The notes under the pieces: generated by a model
Told to the model about the DNA's origin: nothing
What the model saw: the letters and a program-made list of their open reading frames with translations, nothing else
The model's database searches: none
In this document: positions 1 through 9,262 of the stretch, piece after piece
Layout: every line of letters begins with the position of its first letter
Position numbering within the stretch: the stretch's first letter is position 1
Program-made: the position numbers and the translations under genes
NCBI GenBank assembly: GCA_035441325.1
Contig: DAOROA010000016.1
Location: 1 to 64,000, forward strand
Reading direction: 5' to 3'
DNA: 64,000 bases
Origin: Competibacter_A sp002352125
Lineage (GTDB): Bacteria > Pseudomonadota > Gammaproteobacteria > Competibacterales > Competibacteraceae

Positions 1-2
1 TG

Positions 3-2867
3 GAATCGCAAAGCGCTCAGGGGCTTTCCACCATCAAAGCCCGCCTCAAGCTAAACTACGACGCGACCAAGGCGCTAGCCGAAATCGGCTCCAAGGTCGA
101 TCAGGTGCGCGGCGATTTGCCGCCCGAAGCCGAAGTACCGGTACTCAACATCGAATCGGCCGACAGCCAGTTCGCTTCGGCCTATCTCAGTTTTTCGTCG
201 GATATCCTCCAGCAGAACGAAATCACCGACTATCTGGTGCGGGTCGTACAGCCGCGACTCTCGGCCGTCGAAGGCGTGCAGCGCGCCGAAATTCTGGGCG
301 CTCGCACCTTTGCCATGCGCGTCTGGCTCAAACCCGAAAAACTGGCCGCGCTCAACATCAGCCCAACCCAAGTTCGCCAAGCACTGGCTGCCAACAATTA
401 CCTCGCCGCCATCGGGCGAACCCGGGGCTCGCTGATTCAGATCAATCTCACCGCCAACACCGATCTGCGCTCGGTCGAGGAGTTCAAAAACCTCGTCATT
501 CGCCAGCAGGGTGGCGCGCTGGTGCGGCTGGCGGATGTGGCGGACGTGGCGCTCGGCGCCGAGGATTACGATACCGAGGTACGTTACTCGGGACAGACCG
601 CCGTATTCATGGGCATCTTTCCGCTGCCCAACGCCAACGCCATCGACGTCATCAAGCGCATCCGCGCCGAAATGGCGCTGGTCCAGAAGGAGTTACCAAC
701 CGGCTTGCAGGCTCGGGTCGCCTACGACGCGACCGACTACATCAACAACGCCATCCACGAGGTCGTCACCACGCTGGGCGAGACGCTGTTGATCGTCGTG
801 GTCATCATCTTCCTGTTTCTGGGTTCGCTGCGATCGGTGCTGGTGCCGATCATCGCCATCCCGATCTCGCTGATCGGCGGCATTTTTCTGATGCAGGTCT
901 TCGGTTTTACGATCAACCTGCTCACGCTGTTAGCGATCGTGCTGTCGGTCGGCTTGGTGGTGGACGATGCCATCGTGGTGGTCGAAAACGTCGAACGCCA
1001 TTTGCGCGAGGGGAAGAGTCCTTTCGATGCCGCGATCCTCGGCGCTCGCGAGCTGATCGGCCCGATCATCGCCATGACGATCACTCTGATTGCGGTCTAC
1101 ACCCCCATCGGCCTGCAAGGCGGATTGACCGGCTCGCTGTTTCGCGAGTTCGCCTTCACTCTGGCCGGTGCCGTGACGATTTCCGGCGTAGTGGCGCTGA
1201 CCCTGTCGCCGATGATGACCTCTAAACTGCTGACCGCCGAGGATGAGCGGCACTGGTTGCCGACCCACATCAACGCCGTTTTCGAGCGCGTCAAACGCGG
1301 GTATGGCCGGGTGCTCGACAGCGCCTTGAGCGCGCGGCCGGCGGTCTACCTGATGTGGGCCGCGCTCTCGGTGCTGGTGGTGCCGATGTGGATGTTTTCG
1401 GCGGAGGAACTGGCCCCGAGCGAAGATCAAGGCGTGATTTTCGGCATCGTCGATGCCTCGGCCAACGCCACGCTCGATCAGACCAGCACGTTCACCGCTG
1501 CTGCCAACGACGTATTCCAAAGCATACCCGAAACCCAGTTCACCTTTCAGATCACCTTCCCGACTTCGGGATTCGGCGGCATGGTGACCAAGCCGTGGAA
1601 CGAGCGTCAACGGACTGTTTTTCAAATCTTGCCCGAAGTGCAACAGAAATTGCAGGGTATTCCCGGCATCCAGATGTTCCCGGTCACGCCGCCCGCGTTG
1701 CCCGGCGGCGGCCAGTTCCCGGTGGAATTCATCATCGCCTCGACCGCCGATACTCAGGAAATCCTCAGCATTGCCCAGCAGGTTCAAACCAAGGCGATCC
1801 AGAGCGGGATGTTCGCTTTCCCACCGATCATCGACGTCAAGATCGACCAGCCGCAGACCGAAATCGTGATCGACCGCGACAAGGTGGCCGCGCTCGGCCT
1901 CAATCTCCAACAGGTCGGCGCAGATCTGACCGCCGCCGTGGGCGGCAATTTCGTCAACCGCTTCAACATCGCGGGTCGCAGTTATAAGGTCATCCCACAA
2001 GTGGAGCGGATCGGCCGCCTCAATCCCGAACAACTGGAAAACATCTACGTCACCGGGCCGAACGGTCAGCTCGTGCCGCTGAGCACCGTCGCCTCCCTGC
2101 GCAACAGCACCGAACCGCGCTCGCTCAACCGTTTCCAGCAGCTCAACGCGGTCAAGATCAGCGGGGTGGCCATCCAACCGCTCGATCAGGCATTGCGCTT
2201 TCTGGAGGGCGAGGCCGCCAAACTGATGCCGCTGGGTTACGTGATCGATTACACCGGCGAGTCGCGCCAACTGCGTTTGGAAGGCGGCAACAAGTTTTTC
2301 GCGACCATGGGGTTTGCCATCATCATGATTTTTCTGGTGCTGGCGGCGCAATTCAACAGCTTTCGCGATCCGTTCGTCATCCTGCTCGGCTCGGTGCCGT
2401 TGGCGATGTTCGGTGCGCTGCTGTTCACCTTCCTGAAAATGCCGAACCCGCAGATTCCGTTCCCGTTCACCGAAGGCTGGACCACCACGCTGAACATCTA
2501 TTCCAAGGTCGGACTGGTCACGCTGATGGGCTTGATCGCCAAGAACGGCATTTTGATCGTCGAGTTCGCCAACAAACTGCAAATCGAGGGATACACCAAG
2601 CTAGAGGCGGTACACGAAGCGGCCCTGATCCGGTTGCGGCCAATTCTGATGACTACAGCCGCCACCATCGCCGGCCACTTTCCACTGACGCTGGTGACCG
2701 GTGCCGGCGCCGCCGCCCGGAATTCCATCGGTTTGGTGCTGGTCGGGGGCATCTCGATCGGCACCTTGTTCACGCTGATTTTCGTGCCGGCGCTCTACAT
2801 GCTGATCGCCAAGGATCACGCCCATGATCGGGATGCCGAACGGGTTGCGGCGATGACTCACGCCTGA
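3..2867 (+). CDS. RND (HAE1/AcrB-type) multidrug efflux transporter, 3' part
   Basis: This is an inner-membrane proton-driven pump that, with a periplasmic adaptor and an outer-membrane channel, expels hydrophobic compounds. The reading frame is open from the window edge, so roughly the first 100 residues are missing; family members are about 1030-1050 aa. The TM4 motif VVDDAIVVVENVERHL carries the paired Asp of the proton relay typical of the HAE1 class rather than the metal (HME) class. Two large periplasmic loops and a C-terminal bundle (IFLVLAAQFNSF, GLIAKNGILIVEFAN) follow. The partner adaptor gene would lie upstream, outside the window. A strong hairpin terminator follows the stop codon. 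The family is certain; the substrate cannot be told. Confidence 0.93.
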   Translation, partial: ESQSAQGLSTIKARLKLNYDATKALAEIGSKVDQVRGDLPPEAEVPVLNIESADSQFASAYLSFSSDILQQNEITDYLVRVVQPRLSAVEGVQRAEILGARTFAMRVWLKPEKLAALNISPTQVRQALAANNYLAAIGRTRGSLIQINLTANTDLRSVEEFKNLVIRQQGGALVRLADVADVALGAEDYDTEVRYSGQTAVFMGIFPLPNANAIDVIKRIRAEMALVQKELPTGLQARVAYDATDYINNAIHEVVTTLGETLLIVVVIIFLFLGSLRSVLVPIIAIPISLIGGIFLMQVFGFTINLLTLLAIVLSVGLVVDDAIVVVENVERHLREGKSPFDAAILGARELIGPIIAMTITLIAVYTPIGLQGGLTGSLFREFAFTLAGAVTISGVVALTLSPMMTSKLLTAEDERHWLPTHINAVFERVKRGYGRVLDSALSARPAVYLMWAALSVLVVPMWMFSAEELAPSEDQGVIFGIVDASANATLDQTSTFTAAANDVFQSIPETQFTFQITFPTSGFGGMVTKPWNERQRTVFQILPEVQQKLQGIPGIQMFPVTPPALPGGGQFPVEFIIASTADTQEILSIAQQVQTKAIQSGMFAFPPIIDVKIDQPQTEIVIDRDKVAALGLNLQQVGADLTAAVGGNFVNRFNIAGRSYKVIPQVERIGRLNPEQLENIYVTGPNGQLVPLSTVASLRNSTEPRSLNRFQQLNAVKISGVAIQPLDQALRFLEGEAAKLMPLGYVIDYTGESRQLRLEGGNKFFATMGFAIIMIFLVLAAQFNSFRDPFVILLGSVPLAMFGALLFTFLKMPNPQIPFPFTEGWTTTLNIYSKVGLVTLMGLIAKNGILIVEFANKLQIEGYTKLEAVHEAALIRLRPILMTTAATIAGHFPLTLVTGAGAAARNSIGLVLVGGISIGTLFTLIFVPALYMLIAKDHAHDRDAERVAAMTHA

Positions 2868-2892
2868 TCCTGCGTAATCCACCGTTTCGCCA

Positions 2893-2926
2893 AAAGAGCC
2901 CGCCGGTTTGCCCGGCAGGCTCTTTC
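2893..2926. terminator. Bidirectional intrinsic terminator
   Basis: A GC-rich hairpin with arms AAAGAGCC and GGCTCTTT and an inner GCCGG/CCGGC stem, flanked by A and T runs on either side. It lies between the convergent RND pump gene and flgL and can serve both. Confidence 0.8.
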
Positions 2927-2951
2927 TGGCCAATGATGCCGAAAAGCGGTT

Positions 2952-3875
2952 CTATCGCATATAGTTGAACAGCGAAAGGCCTTGGATACGCTGGAACGTC
3001 TGCTGGGCCGCTTGCAGAAGAAACGTTTCCTGGCTCAGCCGGGCGGCGGCTTCGGCGTAATCGAGGCCACCCACATCGCTGATGGTTTGCTGAAGATGCA
3101 AGGTAAAACCGTCGTTGGCATATTCCTGATCTTCCAATGCCTTCATCCGAACGCCGACCTTGGTGCGCGTCGCGCTCAAACTGTCGAGATGCTGATCCAA
3201 GTCCTGCAAAGACGTACCCAGATCCTGGTGCAGCGTCGCGGGAGAAGTCTCCAGCGTGGTCGCCAGCCGGTCCAACACCGCGAACGCCCCTTTGGTAGGA
3301 TCGCTGGGATCGATCCCGAAAACATCGGTGCCCGGATCGCCGGCCGCGATGTCCAGAGTCGGACCCGCCTTGATCAGACGCTGGCCTTGATCGCCCTTGT
3401 AGTCGATCTGGCTGGGGGTAGTACCGTTGCGAACAAATGGCTGGGTGTTGCTCTGGAACCCGGCGAACAGATACTCGCCATCGCCATCCCGGGTGTTGGC
3501 CACATTGAACAATTGATCGTGAAGCTGGCGAATCTCTTTGGCGATATTGTTCCGGTTGCTGTCGTTGAGCGTATCGGTGTTGGCTTGAATGGTCAGCTCT
3601 CGGGCACGCTGCAAGAGTTCGTCGGCGCTCCCCAAAGCGGCATCCTCGATACCCAGCCGGCTGTTGGCCAGATTGATGTTGCGCTGGTATTGCTCGTACC
3701 GGCCAAGCTCGTCGTTTAGCCCCAACAAACGCGCGCTGCCGACAGGATCGTCGGAATGATCGAGAATACGGCTACCGCTAGCCAGTTGTTGTTGAACCCT
3801 GGACAGAGCGATTTGCCGGTCGCCGATAGACTTGGAAGCTTGCTGGTAAATCTGGGACGTGGCGATACGCATCAT
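2952..3875 (-). CDS. flgL: Flagellar hook-associated protein 3 (hook-filament junction)
   Basis: FlgL is the distal of the two junction proteins between hook and filament and is exported by the flagellar type III system. The 307-residue protein begins MMRIATSQIYQQASKSI and ends in the flagellin-like helix QAAQQTFQRIQGLSLFNYMR; both ends form the coiled D0 domain. The segment SDDPVGSARLLGLNDEL is typical of the flagellin/FlgL superfamily. The start may be either of two adjacent ATG codons. It lies 3 nt after flgK and is the last gene of the flgB-to-flgL run. Confidence 0.95.
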   Translation of the reverse strand: MMRIATSQIYQQASKSIGDRQIALSRVQQQLASGSRILDHSDDPVGSARLLGLNDELGRYEQYQRNINLANSRLGIEDAALGSADELLQRARELTIQANTDTLNDSNRNNIAKEIRQLHDQLFNVANTRDGDGEYLFAGFQSNTQPFVRNGTTPSQIDYKGDQGQRLIKAGPTLDIAAGDPGTDVFGIDPSDPTKGAFAVLDRLATTLETSPATLHQDLGTSLQDLDQHLDSLSATRTKVGVRMKALEDQEYANDGFTLHLQQTISDVGGLDYAEAAARLSQETFLLQAAQQTFQRIQGLSLFNYMR

Positions 3876-3878
3876 GGT

Positions 3879-5510
3879 TTATCTCCCGATCACGCTCAGC
3901 AGGCTTTGAATCAGAGAATCGCCGATCTGGATCACCTTCGCAGCGGCTTCGTAAGCTTGTTGATATTTCATAAGATTAGCCGCTTCTTCGTCGAGGTTGA
4001 CGCCGGAAAAACCGTCGCGTGCTTCGGTGGCTTGCTCCAATAGCGCCTGCTGGGCTTTAAGAGTATTGTGCGCGCCATTGCCCTGAGTACCGACCTCGGC
4101 CACCATCTGGCCTTGGACATCCTGGAGGCTGCTGGAACTGTTCAGCAGCGTCTTTCCAGTCTGCAAACCGGCCAGCTCTAAGGCATTGCCGTTGTTGCCC
4201 ACGCCACCCGCCGCATCGGCGGCAGCAAACTTGCGCGGGTCGGTAACCAGGGCCTTGAAATCCCCGGCGCCGTTGCGGGTCGGCTGAATCAGAAATCGGT
4301 CGCCGGCCGCGGGCGTACCATTGATAGCGATGTCCATGCCATCGACCGTAAACGGCCCGGCGCCAGTCGCTACGACCTTATCGTCGGCCAAACGGTACAA
4401 GCTGTAATTGGTGCCGTCGTATTTAAGCTCGTAATCGGAAGGCTGCAAACCGCTGACGTTGGCGATAGTGACCGTCAATGTGCCGCTGCCGGCGTTGGCG
4501 GCATTGGCCATCACTTCTGGCGAGATCGGCGCGAAGAAATCGCCGCCGGGATTGCCATCGAGATCCAAACCTAGCTTGTGTTGGGCGTTGAAGGTTTCGG
4601 TCAAACCGACGGCCATCAACCCTAACTTGTTCTGGGCCGGGTTCAAAACCTCCTTCTGAAAATCCAGCAAGCCGCCGATTTCGCCACCTCCCAACAAGTC
4701 GTTGATGCTGGATCCGCCGCTTTTGAAGCGAATGTCCAGCTCGCGCGGATCGGATGCCGAATCGACCGTTTCCAGCGCGTTGGCGTCGCCGCCCAACACC
4801 AAGGTTTGTCCCTTGCCGATGAACACGCTCAGGGTGCCATCGTCCTGGACCACCGTGCTCACCGATACGCGCCGGGCGAGATCGGCGACTATCTGGTCTC
4901 GTTGATCCAGCAAATCCGGAGAAGCGCCGCCGTTGCCTTGCATCAGCGCAATGGCGCCGTTCGCCTTCGCGATATTTTCCGCCAGCCTGTTGATCTCGCC
5001 GACGGTGTTGCGCAGGCTCTGGTTGGCGCCTTCGCGCAAGGTGTTCATCTGGCCATCCAGTTCCTGGAAACGGGCAGCCAACGTTCCGGCTTGGCCGAGC
5101 AGAGCTTGGCGCGCCGACGTCGATGCCGGGCTGTCGGCAACATCTTGCACGGCGCCAAAGAACTGGCCGAGCGCCGGGGCCAAACCGGTATCGCTATCGC
5201 CGAGAATACCGTCCAACTGATCGATCCACGCGCTCTTGGCTTCCGACTGGCCAACGTTCGAACCGTGGTTGCGAACTTGCTGCGTCAGAAAATCGTCGTG
5301 GACCCGGCTAATCGACTGTGTGCTGACGCCGGTACCGACGTATATCGGTTGCCCGATACTGCCGGCGAAAGCCGGCCGGCTATTGGTCAACTCGACCCGC
5401 TGCCGGCTGTAACCGGGCGTATTCGCGTTGGCGATGTTGTGGCTGGTGGTGGCCAGAGCCCGCTGGAAAGCGACCAGCCCCGAAAGGCCCGTGCGCAAAA
5501 TGTCTACCAT
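3879..5510 (-). CDS. flgK: Flagellar hook-associated protein 1
   Basis: FlgK is the first junction protein added on the finished hook. The N-terminus has the rod/hook signature (LATTSHNIANANTPGYSRQR at about residues 20-39) and the C-terminus has the axial helix NLDEEAANLMKYQQAYEAAAKVI. At 543 aa it is of normal size. A GGAGG ribosome site lies about 9 nt before the ATG. Its partner flgL follows at once. The FlgN chaperone expected to escort FlgK and FlgL is encoded at 15714-16181. Confidence 0.96.
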   Translation of the reverse strand: MVDILRTGLSGLVAFQRALATTSHNIANANTPGYSRQRVELTNSRPAFAGSIGQPIYVGTGVSTQSISRVHDDFLTQQVRNHGSNVGQSEAKSAWIDQLDGILGDSDTGLAPALGQFFGAVQDVADSPASTSARQALLGQAGTLAARFQELDGQMNTLREGANQSLRNTVGEINRLAENIAKANGAIALMQGNGGASPDLLDQRDQIVADLARRVSVSTVVQDDGTLSVFIGKGQTLVLGGDANALETVDSASDPRELDIRFKSGGSSINDLLGGGEIGGLLDFQKEVLNPAQNKLGLMAVGLTETFNAQHKLGLDLDGNPGGDFFAPISPEVMANAANAGSGTLTVTIANVSGLQPSDYELKYDGTNYSLYRLADDKVVATGAGPFTVDGMDIAINGTPAAGDRFLIQPTRNGAGDFKALVTDPRKFAAADAAGGVGNNGNALELAGLQTGKTLLNSSSSLQDVQGQMVAEVGTQGNGAHNTLKAQQALLEQATEARDGFSGVNLDEEAANLMKYQQAYEAAAKVIQIGDSLIQSLLSVIGR

Positions 5511-5571
5511 GAATCAGATCCTCCGGCCGTCAAAGCGGCGCATATCGTGGGCGCAACCGCACGAGAGGTGG

Positions 5572-6573
5572 TTACCCCTTCGAATTTGATATCGGCTGAA
5601 CGAGCGCCGACTTTAGGGTTCCCAACGCTGCGTCGAACGCCGGACCATCCATCAACCCCTGAATTTTCTTGGCGTAGTTCGGATCGGTGGCGTAGCCGGC
5701 CCGCTGCAGGGCACGCAGATAAGCCGATCCGTCCCTGACCAGACTCAACGCCTCGCCGTAGCGCGGATTGACCTGCAAAAATCTCGCGTAGTCGCTGAAG
5801 CTTTCGGCGTAGGAACGATACGCCCGGAAACCGTCTCGCTGTTTGACCGGCACGCCGTTCACGAACTCCAGGGTGGAGTTGACAACCCGTTCACCCTCCC
5901 AACCCCGGTTGGCCTTGATGCCGAACAGGTTGTGGCTGGTACGGCCATCGGCGAAGCGCGGTACCGACTTGCCCCATCCGGTTTCGTGAGCCGCTTGAGC
6001 GATGAGCACTTCGGGCGCGACGCCCAGTTGGCGAGCCGCTTCCTGGGCATGCGGCCACATCCGCCGCACGAACGCCGTCGGCGAGGACGGTTCGAAGGGC
6101 GCATCGCTGGCCGGATACGGGTTGCGATCGTTCTCGACGAGACCAGATTTGACGGACGCCGTCGCGACGGGCATCGCCACGCTCGATCGGATTCGCTCTA
6201 CCTGCCGCAGCGCGGCCAGCGGATCGCCGACGATCTCGGGCGATACCGGACGAGACGCTTGATCGCTGCCGGCGCCGCCCAGTTGTTTGGCGATCTGATC
6301 CGCAAGCCCCAGTTTGCCTTGCTTGGCTATGGTCAAGGCAATTTGCTGGTCGTACATATCGCGGTAGAGCCGGCTCTGGTCGTTGTCCATGATTCCACCA
6401 TCGCCTGGACTGGCAGCACGCATGCTTTTCAGCATCATCTGCACGAATACCGCCTCAAACTGTTTGGCAGCTTCTCGAACGGCATCGGGCGAATTTTGCT
6501 GGGCTTGGTGCCGCAGACTGGCCAATCCCTGGAAATCCGTGTAGACAAATGCCGAGTCCGTTGCGGTAACCAC
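5572..6573 (-). CDS. flgJ: Rod-capping protein / peptidoglycan hydrolase FlgJ
   Basis: This is a dual-domain FlgJ of the gamma/beta-proteobacterial kind. Residues 1-100 form the rod-capping domain (AAKQFEAVFVQMMLKSMR, then a DMYDQQ motif). After a linker, residues about 165-330 form a GH73 glucosaminidase domain that opens the cell wall for the growing rod; the likely catalytic acid is Glu197 in AAHETGWGK. Translation probably starts at GTG, because AGGAA sits 7 nt upstream and no ATG precedes the conserved N-terminus. Confidence 0.94.
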   Translation of the reverse strand: MVTATDSAFVYTDFQGLASLRHQAQQNSPDAVREAAKQFEAVFVQMMLKSMRAASPGDGGIMDNDQSRLYRDMYDQQIALTIAKQGKLGLADQIAKQLGGAGSDQASRPVSPEIVGDPLAALRQVERIRSSVAMPVATASVKSGLVENDRNPYPASDAPFEPSSPTAFVRRMWPHAQEAARQLGVAPEVLIAQAAHETGWGKSVPRFADGRTSHNLFGIKANRGWEGERVVNSTLEFVNGVPVKQRDGFRAYRSYAESFSDYARFLQVNPRYGEALSLVRDGSAYLRALQRAGYATDPNYAKKIQGLMDGPAFDAALGTLKSALVQPISNSKG

Positions 6574-6582
6574 GGGAATTTC

Positions 6583-7449
6583 CTAGTGCATCTTGGCCTG
6601 AATCTCGCCGAATCGACGAATCCAGGGTTTTAGCGCCGGCGACTCGGCGGTTAGCTTCGCGGCGGCGGCGCGGGCGGTGTCGGAATCCGGATAGTCGCCG
6701 ACGACCAACGAATACCACGGGCCGGAACGGCTGCCGGTCGAATAGTAGGCTTGCGGCTCGGACGAAGGCGTTACGGCGGCAATCTCCTTGAGCGTGCCGA
6801 TATCTTTACCGCTGTAAAGCTGCACGGTGTAATGCTTCGGATCGCGGGCCTTTAGCCAGGCAGGTTCCTGAAGATTGCTCGCGATGATCGGCTTGGCCGG
6901 TTCGGCCGACTCGGCCGGCTCGGCAGCAGGTTTGTCGATCGAAGCGACAGCAGGAGTTGGGGAAGACGAAGCGGCAGCCGCCTGAGCGCCGGTGGCACGA
7001 CTGGCAATGTTCGGTTGCGGTTTCACTTCGACCGAGGCCGATGGAGCGGCCGGCGGCAGATGCGAGGCGGCCGGTTGGACAACGGCCGAAGCCCGATAGG
7101 CTTCGGGGCTTGGTTCGTCGTGAGACGGTTCGGATTTTGCCGCCAAGTTGGCCAGATGCGGCGGATCGGATACCAAAACCGTCGGTTTCGGTTCTCGCGC
7201 GGCCGGGGCTGGATCGCTCGCACCCCGTTCCTCGGAAACGGTCGCTCGCCGTTCTGCCATCGCGTCCGTCGCTTCTGCGGACGCGACCGGCTGCTTGGTG
7301 GACGAGGTCCGGTTGTCGCTGGCCGCGACCGGCGCGTCGGCCGGGCGCGACAAATTGACCATGATCTTGATGGCACCTGCCTGCAGCCCGAGCGCGACCA
7401 GGAAAGTGACGATCAACAGCGACAGGATTTTCCAGTTAGCGTTGGCCAT
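6583..7449 (-). CDS. SPOR-domain single-pass membrane protein in flg operon
   Basis: The 288-residue protein has one N-terminal membrane segment (about residues 8-28), a long Ala/Pro/Glu-rich periplasmic linker and a C-terminal SPOR domain (KHYTVQLYSG at about 206, then AYYSTGSRSGPWYSLVVGDY). SPOR domains bind denuded glycan strands of peptidoglycan. It sits between flgI (P-ring) and flgJ (wall hydrolase), with gaps of 2 and 9 nt, so it is co-transcribed with the basal-body genes. No gene is usually found at this place in the well-known flg operons. A role in placing FlgJ or the P-ring at the wall is inference. Confidence 0.8.
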   Translation of the reverse strand: MANANWKILSLLIVTFLVALGLQAGAIKIMVNLSRPADAPVAASDNRTSSTKQPVASAEATDAMAERRATVSEERGASDPAPAAREPKPTVLVSDPPHLANLAAKSEPSHDEPSPEAYRASAVVQPAASHLPPAAPSASVEVKPQPNIASRATGAQAAAASSSPTPAVASIDKPAAEPAESAEPAKPIIASNLQEPAWLKARDPKHYTVQLYSGKDIGTLKEIAAVTPSSEPQAYYSTGSRSGPWYSLVVGDYPDSDTARAAAAKLTAESPALKPWIRRFGEIQAKMH

Positions 7450-7451
7450 GT

Positions 7452-8549
7452 TCAGATGACGATCAGTTCGGCTTTCAGGGCGCCAGCCGCTTTCAGCGCT
7501 TCCAGGATGGCGACCAGATCGCTGGGCGAGGCACCGACCTGGTTGACCGCCTGAACGATATCGTTCAGCGCAACGCCCGGATTAAACAGAAACATCGGTT
7601 TCTTTTCCTGGTTGACCGACACGTTGGCATTCGGGATCGCCACAGTCCGGCCGCCCGAAAACGGCGCCGGCTGGCTGACGAAGGGATCCGGGGTGATGGT
7701 GACCGTCAGATTGCCGTGCGACACCGCAGCCGGACCGACCTTCACGTTCTGGCCGATGACCACCGTACCGGTGCGGGAATTGACGATAATCTTGGCCGTG
7801 CCTTGGGCTGGAACGACCTCGATGTTTTCCAGTACCGCGATCAGGCTGACGCGCTGGTTGCGGTCGGCCGGCCCTTGGACCTCGACGGACGTCGCATCCA
7901 CCGCTCGCGCGACGTCGCCACCAAACGCCTTGTTGACGGCTTCGACGAGCCGCTCGGCGGTCGTAAAATCAGCCTGTCGCAGGTTCAGCACGATGGGACC
8001 CTCTCCGCCGAACGTGTCGGGAACTTGACGCTCCACGGTAGCGCCGTTGGGAATGCGGCCAGCGCTGGGGACGTTGACGATGACTTTGGAGCCACCGGCT
8101 TCGGCACCGAGCCCGCCGACCACCACGTTTCCTTGTGCTATTGCATAGACTGCGCCATCTGCCCCTTTCAACGGAGCCATCAGCAAGCTGCCTCCCCGCA
8201 GACTCTTGGCGTTACCGATCGAAGACACCGTAACGTCGATCGTCTGGCCCGGCTTGGCGAAAGGCGGTAGCTCGGCCTGCACGGAAACGGCCGCGACGTT
8301 TTTCAGTTGCAGATTCACTTCCGGTGGTACCGTGACTCCCAGGTTGGACAACATGCTTTTCAGGCTCTTGACCGTAAACGGGGTTTGGGTGGTTTGGTCA
8401 CCCGTGCCGGTCAGGCCGACCACCAAACCGTAGCCGACCAATTGGTTGCTGCGCACACCGGCAACGGTAGCCAGATCTTTGATCCGTTCGGCCCAAGCGC
8501 CGTGCGCCGTCAGCGCGAGCAGCAGAATCAACGAAAAACGGCGGAGCAT
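7452..8549 (-). CDS. flgI: Flagellar P-ring protein
   Basis: FlgI forms the periplasmic P-ring bushing round the rod. The protein has a Sec signal peptide (MLRRFSLILLLALTAHGAWA) directly followed by the conserved mature start ERIKDLATVAGVRSNQL, and then GYGLVVGLTGTGDQ. I chose the ATG at 8549 because GAGGTG lies 7 nt before it and the signal peptide then starts the protein. A start 36 nt further upstream would overlap flgH and add a non-signal leader. The product is 365 aa, the normal size. Confidence 0.95.
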   Translation of the reverse strand: MLRRFSLILLLALTAHGAWAERIKDLATVAGVRSNQLVGYGLVVGLTGTGDQTTQTPFTVKSLKSMLSNLGVTVPPEVNLQLKNVAAVSVQAELPPFAKPGQTIDVTVSSIGNAKSLRGGSLLMAPLKGADGAVYAIAQGNVVVGGLGAEAGGSKVIVNVPSAGRIPNGATVERQVPDTFGGEGPIVLNLRQADFTTAERLVEAVNKAFGGDVARAVDATSVEVQGPADRNQRVSLIAVLENIEVVPAQGTAKIIVNSRTGTVVIGQNVKVGPAAVSHGNLTVTITPDPFVSQPAPFSGGRTVAIPNANVSVNQEKKPMFLFNPGVALNDIVQAVNQVGASPSDLVAILEALKAAGALKAELIVI

Positions 8550-8572
8550 CGCGGACACCTCGGTTAGAAATT

Positions 8573-9253
8573 TTAGAACGGCCACAGCGGGCTCAGGAAG
8601 AAGCGGCCCAGCCAGCCGATCGTGTTGGCATCGGCCAACGCGCCGTTGCCAGCATAAGTGATTTTAGCGTCGGCCACGCGACTGGACAGTATCGAGTTGT
8701 CGCCAGCGATATCTTCCGGCCGGATCACGCCCGAAATTTGCACCACTTCCTCGCCCTGGTTGAGCGTCAACATTTTCTCGCCGCGAATGGCTAGGTTGCC
8801 GTTGGGATAAACGCCGACCACCACCGCCGAAACGTTGCCGGTCAAACTGTTGCTCTGATCGCTGGAGCCCTCGCCGCCGAGTTCGCGCTCGCCGCTGACC
8901 GAGGCGTTCAGCTTGAGCGAACCGGCGCTGAAAGGGGCGCCGAGCAGAAAAGGATTTTGCAAAGCGATATCGCTGCTCTTGTTGACGCCGGTCGTGGCCG
9001 ACTTGGTGGCATCGGTTTTTTCGACCAGCCGGATGACGACGATGTCGCCGACCCGCCGCGCCGAACGATCCTCGAACAACCGCATGTCGGCGCCCGCCTG
9101 ATAGATCGTGCCCGGACTGCGGGAACTCGAATCGCTCGGCTTGACCGGCGACATGACCTGAGGGGTTACCGGGTTGAACTCGTGCTGCGGAACCAATCCG
9201 CTGCATCCCGACAGCAGGACAGCTAGCGCGAGCGCGGCGGATGGTTTTCTCAT
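8573..9253 (-). CDS. flgH: Flagellar L-ring lipoprotein
   Basis: FlgH is the outer-membrane ring of the basal body. The signal ends in a lipobox (LLSG followed by Cys17), so it is a lipoprotein. The conserved core RRVGDIVVIRLVEKTDATKSA and the C-terminal GVIRPEDIAGDNSILSSRVA are typical. It is 226 aa, normal for the family, and sits between flgG and flgI. Confidence 0.95.
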   Translation of the reverse strand: MRKPSAALALAVLLSGCSGLVPQHEFNPVTPQVMSPVKPSDSSSRSPGTIYQAGADMRLFEDRSARRVGDIVVIRLVEKTDATKSATTGVNKSSDIALQNPFLLGAPFSAGSLKLNASVSGERELGGEGSSDQSNSLTGNVSAVVVGVYPNGNLAIRGEKMLTLNQGEEVVQISGVIRPEDIAGDNSILSSRVADAKITYAGNGALADANTIGWLGRFFLSPLWPF

Positions 9254-9262
9254 GGCGGCGGC

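Noticed and set aside
930..2582. Long open frame antisense to the RND pump gene
   Set aside because: It is a mirror of a GC-rich coding gene, has a His/Arg/Gln-rich composition without domain signals, and the plus-strand protein is unmistakable.
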